Of a stretch of DNA of 64,000 nt, positions 59,027-64,000 are shown piece by piece. The notes beneath the pieces were generated by a model. It was not told the DNA's origin, ran no database searches, and worked only from the letters and a program-made list of their open reading frames with translations. Source of the stretch: Curvibacter gracilis ATCC BAA-807 (GTDB lineage: Bacteria > Pseudomonadota > Gammaproteobacteria > Burkholderiales > Burkholderiaceae_C); assembly GCF_000518645.1 (NCBI RefSeq), contig NZ_JADZ01000013.1:184213-248212 (forward strand). Direction: 5' to 3'. How positions within the stretch are numbered: the stretch's first letter is position 1; each line of letters opens with the position of its first letter. The position numbers and the translations under genes were made by a program.

Positions 59027-59950
59027 ATGGCTTTTTTCAAGTTCCGCTGGCCCCTGGGGGGCGCTTCCAAAGGCCGTGACGAGCGGCCACCGGCTTCATC
59101 GCAAGGTGACAGCGTGGAGGTGCTGCGCCGCCGCGCCCGCCATCGATTGATCGGTGCCGCTGTTCTGGTGCTGGCCGGTGTGCTGGGCTTTCCGCTGCTG
59201 TTCGATACGCAGCCCCGGCCGATCCCGGTCGATATTCCGATCGCCATCCCGGACAAGAACAAGTCGCCTGCCCTGGCTTTGCCCACCCCGCCGGTGGCGG
59301 TCAGCAGCGCATCGGATTCAGGCATCGGTCCTGATGAAGAGGTGGTGTCTTCCTCGAGCCCGCGCACAGAAACCCGTGCTGCGGTTGCCAAGCCTGCGGC
59401 CGAGCCGCGCAAGGAAGCCCCTAAGGCCGAGCCCAAGAGCGAGGTCAAGGTCGAGGCCAAAACCGAGGCTAAACCCGAGCCCAAGCCCGAGCACAAGGAC
59501 AAGCCAGAGGCCCGTGCCGAGCGCAAGCCTGAACCCAAGCCGGAACCCAAACCCGAACCCAAGCCTGAGCCCCGTGCGGTGGCCAAGGCCGACACCAAGC
59601 CAGAAGCCAAGCCGGATGCCAAATCAGACGGCAAGGCCGCCGATGACGCCGCCAGGGCGCGTGCCTTGCTCGAAGGCAAGAGTGCAGCCGACACGCAGCA
59701 TGCGCCTGCCGCGGCAGACAGTGCCCGCTTCATCGTGCAGGTCGGCGCATTCAGTGACGCCGGCAAAGCCCGCGACGCCCGCCTCAAGCTGGAAAAGGCG
59801 GGGCTCAAGACCTATACCCAGGTGATCGAGACCGGTGACGGCAAGCGCATCCGGGTGCGCGTAGGCCCTTTTGCGGGCAAGGCCGAGGCCGACAAGGCGG
59901 CCTCTCGCATCAAGTCTCTTGATCTTCCCGCATCCATCCTGACCTTGTGA
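59027..59950 (+). CDS. SPOR-domain cell-division-type protein (DedD-like)
   Basis: 307 residues: a short cytoplasmic head, a membrane helix near 41-60 (IGAAVLVLAGVLGFPLLF), a long Lys/Pro/Glu linker (100-215) with tandem KPEP repeats, and a C-terminal SPOR domain (FIVQVGAFSDAGKARDARLK, IRVRVGPFAGKAEADKAA). SPOR domains bind denuded peptidoglycan at the septum. The linker should reach across the periplasm. Same gene position as E. coli dedD. Confidence 0.9.
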   Translation: MAFFKFRWPLGGASKGRDERPPASSQGDSVEVLRRRARHRLIGAAVLVLAGVLGFPLLFDTQPRPIPVDIPIAIPDKNKSPALALPTPPVAVSSASDSGIGPDEEVVSSSSPRTETRAAVAKPAAEPRKEAPKAEPKSEVKVEAKTEAKPEPKPEHKDKPEARAERKPEPKPEPKPEPKPEPRAVAKADTKPEAKPDAKSDGKAADDAARARALLEGKSAADTQHAPAAADSARFIVQVGAFSDAGKARDARLKLEKAGLKTYTQVIETGDGKRIRVRVGPFAGKAEADKAASRIKSLDLPASILTL

Positions 59951-59973
59951 TCAGTGATGCAGGAATTTGATGG

Positions 59974-60465
59974 ATGGCTATGGCTGTAACGGACATGGTC
60001 CTGCTGGCCGTGCTGGGGGTGTCCCTGGTGATCGGTGCCTGGCGCGGTCTGGTGTATGAGACCGTGTCCTTGGCAGGTTGGGTGATCGCGTTTGTGGCGG
60101 GGCAGTGGTTCGCGCTGGACGCGGCGGCTTACCTGCCGCTCGGTTCGGCCGATGGGGCCTTGCGTTATGCAGCCGGTTTTCTGGTGGTGTTCGTGGCGGC
60201 CATCTTTGCCTCGGCACTGGTGGCCTTCATGGCGCAGAAGTTGGTGGCCGCCATCGGCATGCGGCCGGCGGATCGGGCCATGGGGGCTTTGTTCGGCCTG
60301 GTTCGAGGGGCGGTATTACTGCTCGCGGTGGCGGTGGTGATCCAGGTCACGCCGCTGCACGAGGGCGGATGGTGGCAGGAGTCAAAAGGTGCACCGGTGC
60401 TTGCGGCGGTGCTGGATGGTTTGAAGCCGGCTTTGCCGGCACAGTTTGGAAGATATCTTCCTTGA
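59974..60465 (+). CDS. cvpA: CvpA family membrane protein
   Basis: 163-residue inner-membrane protein with four hydrophobic segments and CvpA features VTDMVLLAVLGVSLVIGAWR and GMRPADRAMGALFGLVRGAVL. An AGGAA site lies 8 bases before the ATG at 59974. Placed between the SPOR gene and purF, 13 bp before the latter. CvpA is linked to envelope integrity and colicin V export in E. coli. Confidence 0.92.
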   Translation: MAMAVTDMVLLAVLGVSLVIGAWRGLVYETVSLAGWVIAFVAGQWFALDAAAYLPLGSADGALRYAAGFLVVFVAAIFASALVAFMAQKLVAAIGMRPADRAMGALFGLVRGAVLLLAVAVVIQVTPLHEGGWWQESKGAPVLAAVLDGLKPALPAQFGRYLP

Positions 60466-60478
60466 TCGGGGTTTTGTC

Positions 60479-61984
60479 ATGTGTGGAATCGTCGGCGTTG
60501 TCAGCAACGCCCCTGTGAATCAGCTTATCTATGATGCCTTGCTGCTGTTGCAGCACCGCGGCCAGGATGCGGCCGGCATCGTGACCCAGCAGGAGCGCAA
60601 ATTCTTCATGCACAAGGCCAAGGGCATGGTGCGTGACGTCTTTCGCACCCGCAACATGCGGGCGCTGCCGGGTTCGGTGGGGCTGGGCCAGGTGCGCTAC
60701 CCCACGGCCGGCAATGCCTACAGCGAAGAAGAGGCCCAGCCCTTCTACGTGAACGCGCCCTTTGGCATCGTGCTGGTGCACAACGGCAACCTGACCAACG
60801 CCAAGACCCTGCGTTCGGAACTGTTCTCCACCGACCACCGCCACACCAACACCGAAAGTGACTCGGAGGTGCTGCTCAACGTGTTCGCCCACGAACTCGA
60901 ACGTGCCACCCGCGGTCTGCCGCTGCAGGCCGAAGAAGTCTTCACGGCTGTGCGCGCCGTGCACAAGCGGGTCAAGGGTTCGTACGCGGTGATCGCCTTG
61001 ATTGCCGGTCATGGTCTGCTGGCTTTCCGCGATCCGCACGGTATCCGCCCCTTGGCCTTGGGCCGCAGCGCCGACGGCACCGTGATGGTGGCCAGCGAGT
61101 CGGTGGCCCTGGAAGGCACGGGCCATGTGTTCGAGCGCAATGTGAACCCGGGCGAGGCGGTGTTCATCGACCTCAAGGGCCAGATGTCGTCGCAGCAATG
61201 CGCGGACAACCCCAAGCTCAACCCCTGCATTTTTGAATTCGTCTACCTGGCACGCCCCGACTCGGTGCTGGACAACATCTCGGTCTACCAGGCACGCCTG
61301 AACCTGGGTGAGAGCCTGGCCAAGCGGGTGGTCTCCACCGTGCCCCCGAGCGAGATCGATGTGGTCATCCCGATCCCCGAATCCAGCCGGCCCAGCGCCA
61401 CCCAACTGGCCCATCTGTTGGGCATTCCGTACCGCGAAGGTTTCGTCAAGAACCGTTATGTGGGCCGGACCTTCATCATGCCGGGCCAGGGTGTGCGCAA
61501 GAAGTCGGTGCGCCAGAAGCTCAACGTGATCGGCAGCGAGTTCAAGGGCCGCAATGTGCTGCTGGTCGATGACTCGATCGTGCGCGGCACCACCAGCCGT
61601 GAGATCGTGCAGATGGCCCGCGACGCCGGCGCCAACAAGGTCTACATGGCCAGCGCCGCTCCGCCGGTGCGTTACCCCAATGTCTACGGCATTGACATGC
61701 CCACCAGCTCCGAACTGGTGGCCCATGACCGCACCGTGGAAGAAGTTCGCCAGATCATTGGCTGCGACGCCTTGATCTACCAGGATGTTGACGGCATGAA
61801 GGCCGCCATCGGCTCCCTCAACAGCAGCATCAGTGGTTTTGATGCTTCCTGCTTTGACGGCATCTACGTGACCGGTGACATCACCTCCGACGACATCGCC
61901 CGCCTCAATGAGAACCGGGTGGGCCAGGAAGAGGGCGAACCCGATACCTCGCGCCTGGCCTTGCCCAACGCCCAGGAGGCCTGA
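60479..61984 (+). CDS. purF: Amidophosphoribosyltransferase
   Basis: 501-residue PurF, the first committed step of purine synthesis. The N-terminal nucleophile is Cys2 ([10 protein letters not shown]), so no propeptide is removed. [16 protein letters not shown] and [16 protein letters not shown] belong to the glutaminase half; the PRPP loop is [20 protein letters not shown]. Longer C-terminal Ser-rich tail similar to E. coli. An in-frame ATG at 60446 would displace the Cys and was rejected. Confidence 0.96.
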   Translation: MCGIVGVVSNAPVNQLIYDALLLLQHRGQDAAGIVTQQERKFFMHKAKGMVRDVFRTRNMRALPGSVGLGQVRYPTAGNAYSEEEAQPFYVNAPFGIVLVHNGNLTNAKTLRSELFSTDHRHTNTESDSEVLLNVFAHELERATRGLPLQAEEVFTAVRAVHKRVKGSYAVIALIAGHGLLAFRDPHGIRPLALGRSADGTVMVASESVALEGTGHVFERNVNPGEAVFIDLKGQMSSQQCADNPKLNPCIFEFVYLARPDSVLDNISVYQARLNLGESLAKRVVSTVPPSEIDVVIPIPESSRPSATQLAHLLGIPYREGFVKNRYVGRTFIMPGQGVRKKSVRQKLNVIGSEFKGRNVLLVDDSIVRGTTSREIVQMARDAGANKVYMASAAPPVRYPNVYGIDMPTSSELVAHDRTVEEVRQIIGCDALIYQDVDGMKAAIGSLNSSISGFDASCFDGIYVTGDITSDDIARLNENRVGQEEGEPDTSRLALPNAQEA

Positions 61985-62018
61985 GCCCGCCCCGGCCGTT
62001 TCCGCCCTTCACCCCGCC

Positions 62019-62038
62019 CTGGCCACTTCGGTGGCCAG
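62019..62038 (+). other. TTCG-capped hairpin between purF and gltX
   Basis: Perfect 8-bp stem CTGGCCAC with GTGGCCAG around TTCG, 35 bp after purF and 22 bp before gltX. No T-run follows, so it may protect the 3' end or moderate read-through rather than terminate. Confidence 0.6.
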
Positions 62039-62060
62039 TGGCCTTTCAGCACTGAACATC

Positions 62061-63467
62061 ATGACCACCGCTTCTCCCTCTGTGCGCACCCGTTTCGCGC
62101 CTTCGCCAACCGGCTTCATCCACCTGGGCAACATCCGCTCGGCCTTGTATCCCTGGGCCTTTGCCCGGGCCAACCAGGGGGTGTTCGTGCTGCGCATCGA
62201 AGACACCGATCTGGAGCGCTCGTCCCAGGCCGCGGTGGATGTGATCATCGAAGGCATGAAGTGGTTGGGCCTGGACCATGACGAAGGCCCCTTCTATCAA
62301 ATGCAGCGCATGGCGCGCTACAAGGAAGTGCTGGCCCAGTTGCAGGCGGCCGGCCATGTCTACCCCTGCTACATGAGCGTGGCAGAGCTGGATGCGTTGC
62401 GTGAGCGTCAGATGGCGGCCAAGGAAAAGCCCCGTTATGACGGCACCTGGCGCCCGGCGCCCGGCAAGACCTTGCCGCCCGTTCCCGAAGGTGTGCAGCC
62501 GGTGCTGCGCTTCAAGAACCCCCAAGAGGGCTCGGTGGTGTGGGATGACAAGGTCAAGGGTCGCATCGAGATCAGTAACGACGAACTCGACGATCTGGTG
62601 ATCGCCCGCCCTGACGGCACGCCGACCTACAACTTCTGCGTGGTGGTGGACGACATCGACATGGCGATCACGCACGTCATCCGGGGCGATGACCATGTGA
62701 ACAACACGCCGCGTCAGATCAACATCTTCCGTGCGTTGGGCCAGGAACCCCCGGTGTATGCCCACTTGCCCACCGTGCTCAATGAGCAGGGTGAAAAGAT
62801 GAGCAAGCGCAATGGTGCCAAGCCGGTGACTCAATACCGTGACGAGGGCTACCTGCCCGACGCCATGGTCAACTACCTGGCGCGACTGGGTTGGTCGCAT
62901 GGCGACGATGAAATCTTCAGCCGTGAGCAGTTCCTGGGCTGGTTCAACCTGGATCACCTGGGCCGCAGCGCCGCCCAGTTCGACGAGGCCAAGCTGCGCT
63001 GGGTCAATGCCCAGCACCTCAAGGCCCTGGATGACGCCACCCTGGCGGGCCTGGTGTTGCCCTTCGCTGCCAAGCTGGGCCTGTCAGGTCTGGACGATGG
63101 TCGCCTGCCGGCCATCTGCGGGCTGTTCAAGGACCGCTGCGACACGCTGGTGGCCCTGGCCGATTGGGTGAAGGTGTTCTACGCCGAAGAAGTCAGCCCC
63201 CAGGCTGACGAACTGGCCAAGCACGTCACCGATGCCGTGCGCCCTGCGCTCAAGGCCTTGGACGCCCGTCTGCAGGTCTGTGCCTGGGACAAGGCATCGA
63301 TTTCTGCAGCCATCAAGGAAACACTGACCGAATTTGGCCTTAAGATGCCGCACTTGGCGATGCCGGTGCGTGTTCTCACGGCTGGTACGGCGCATACGCC
63401 GTCGGTCGATGCAGTGCTTGAATTGCTTGGTCGAGAAAAAATTTCGCTGAGATTGCGAAACGCCTAA
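62061..63467 (+). CDS. gltX: Glutamyl-tRNA synthetase
   Basis: 468-residue class I synthetase. The HIGH-type motif is [19 protein letters not shown] (HLGN), and the KMSKR motif is [13 protein letters not shown]. The middle [19 protein letters not shown] and the helical anticodon-binding C-terminus are complete. Of note, a tRNA-Glu lies 208 bp downstream in the same direction. Start at 62061 fixed by the conserved first strand; a longer frame overlaps purF and was not used. Confidence 0.95.
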   Translation: MTTASPSVRTRFAPSPTGFIHLGNIRSALYPWAFARANQGVFVLRIEDTDLERSSQAAVDVIIEGMKWLGLDHDEGPFYQMQRMARYKEVLAQLQAAGHVYPCYMSVAELDALRERQMAAKEKPRYDGTWRPAPGKTLPPVPEGVQPVLRFKNPQEGSVVWDDKVKGRIEISNDELDDLVIARPDGTPTYNFCVVVDDIDMAITHVIRGDDHVNNTPRQINIFRALGQEPPVYAHLPTVLNEQGEKMSKRNGAKPVTQYRDEGYLPDAMVNYLARLGWSHGDDEIFSREQFLGWFNLDHLGRSAAQFDEAKLRWVNAQHLKALDDATLAGLVLPFAAKLGLSGLDDGRLPAICGLFKDRCDTLVALADWVKVFYAEEVSPQADELAKHVTDAVRPALKALDARLQVCAWDKASISAAIKETLTEFGLKMPHLAMPVRVLTAGTAHTPSVDAVLELLGREKISLRLRNA

Positions 63468-63482
63468 AAATGTGACTATAAT
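63453..63482 (+). promoter_or_regulatory. Promoter of the tRNA cluster
   Basis: TTGCGA (63453-63458) and an exact TATAAT (63477-63482) with an 18-bp spacer overlap the gltX end. Start would be near 63489, giving a 75-base leader. A 7-bp inverted repeat with a single centre base lies at 63535-63549 in that leader. Confidence 0.6.
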
Positions 63483-63563
63483 TTGAGGCTCAGGAGTTAA
63501 CGACATAAATAAAACGATGTTGAAGACAAATGAGCTAACTTGAAGTTAGATCAAGCTAGATGT

Positions 63564-63639
<76 letters not shown>

Positions 63640-63674
63640 CAGTTTGATTTGATGTTTGAGTAGTCCAAGGTTTT

Positions 63675-63750
63675 GACCCTATCGTCTAGAGGCCTAGGAC
63701 ATCACCCTTTCACGGTGAGTACCGGGGTTCGAATCCCCGTAGGGTCGCCA
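63675..63750 (+). tRNA. tRNA-Glu (anticodon TTC)
   Basis: 76 bases ending GCCA. The anticodon loop CTTTCAC reads TTC. It follows tRNA-Ala by 35 bp and closely resembles E. coli tRNA-Glu. Confidence 0.95.
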
Positions 63751-63797
63751 AGTTTGTAGCACTTGGCTCTGGAAACAGAGCGCAAAGCTGCCTGCCA

Positions 63798-63874
63798 GGA
63801 GTGGTAGTTCAGTTGGTTAGAATACCGGCCTGTCACGCCGGGGGTCGCGGGTTCGAGTCCCGTCCACTCCGCCA
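63798..63874 (+). tRNA. tRNA-Asp (anticodon GTC)
   Basis: 77 bases ending GCCA. The anticodon loop CTGTCAC reads GTC. The acceptor GGAGTGG pairs with CCACTCC without mismatch. Confidence 0.95.
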
Positions 63875-63931
63875 GTCAAAGTCTTCGGGCGTTCGCGTCA
63901 GAAGCATTTTTTGGTTGAAAGCCAGAAAATT

Positions 63932-64000
<69 letters not shown>

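Noticed and set aside
59524..59578. KPEP repeats in the SPOR protein as a special repeat system
   Set aside because: Such Pro/Glu/Lys linkers are usual in SPOR proteins that span the periplasm.

Overview
The window is a contiguous piece of a high-GC betaproteobacterial chromosome, most likely Burkholderiales and probably Comamonadaceae-like. This rests on the imuA-imuB-dnaE2 SOS cassette, a Bug-type tripartite tricarboxylate receptor, the folC-SPOR-cvpA-purF order, an orphan dnaG-rpoD pair, and strong GC bias at third codon positions, which creates many long spurious antisense reading frames. Genus cannot be fixed from this sequence alone. No phage, transposase, IS element, CRISPR array or rRNA gene was seen; the contents read as core chromosome with small accessory patches.

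Layout. 1-4758 (minus): an overlapping operon of a Cys-rich repeat lipoprotein, a NudK-like Nudix hydrolase and a membrane diguanylate cyclase cut by the window edge. 4928-10216 (plus): a LexA-boxed imuA-imuB-dnaE2 translesion cassette, running tail-to-tail into a secreted choice-of-anchor A protein with an IPTL-type C-terminus (10155-12197). 12337-17121 (minus): rpoD and dnaG. 17167-19985 (plus): a periplasmic polyamine-type binding protein translationally coupled to a Cache-HAMP-GGDEF cyclase. 20089-26084: an acyl-CoA ligase, a PhoD-like phosphatase overlapping a cytosolic diguanylate cyclase, and selU (mnmH), which diverges from selD. 27176-30311: a patchwork of small genes (a 52-codon frame coupled to selD, a sugar transferase, a LysE/RhtB exporter, a 2[4Fe-4S] ferredoxin, a mini zinc ribbon, two hypotheticals). 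30312-38836 (minus): tRNA-Thr, fbp, pepN, prfB with its +1 frameshift site, lldP and an MCP. 38960-46924: metabolic and transport genes including a LysR/Bug pair, ybaK and plsY. 46963-49137 (minus): yajQ, an aspartic protease and a degenerate HD-GYP protein. 49166-50248: murB. 50281-54327 (minus): a compact CheA-like/MCP-like/CheX-like/CheY operon. 54736-57640 (minus): ppnP-argG, a glycine-zipper protein and an ArsC-like reductase. 57689-63467 (plus): folC, SPOR protein, cvpA, purF, gltX. 63564-64000: tRNA-Ala, -Glu, -Asp and a second, truncated tRNA-Ala.

The dominant theme is signalling. Three GGDEF proteins, a YajQ-family protein, a degenerate HD-GYP protein, a classical MCP and an unusual chemosensory operon lie within 64 kb. 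The two most promising undescribed systems are the binding-protein/diguanylate-cyclase pair at 17167-19985, which recalls NspS-MbaA of Vibrio, and the four-gene chemosensory operon at 50281-54327. In the latter, the kinase is itself a membrane HAMP receptor and has no CheW-like domain. All functional calls are from reading motifs; no database search was run.
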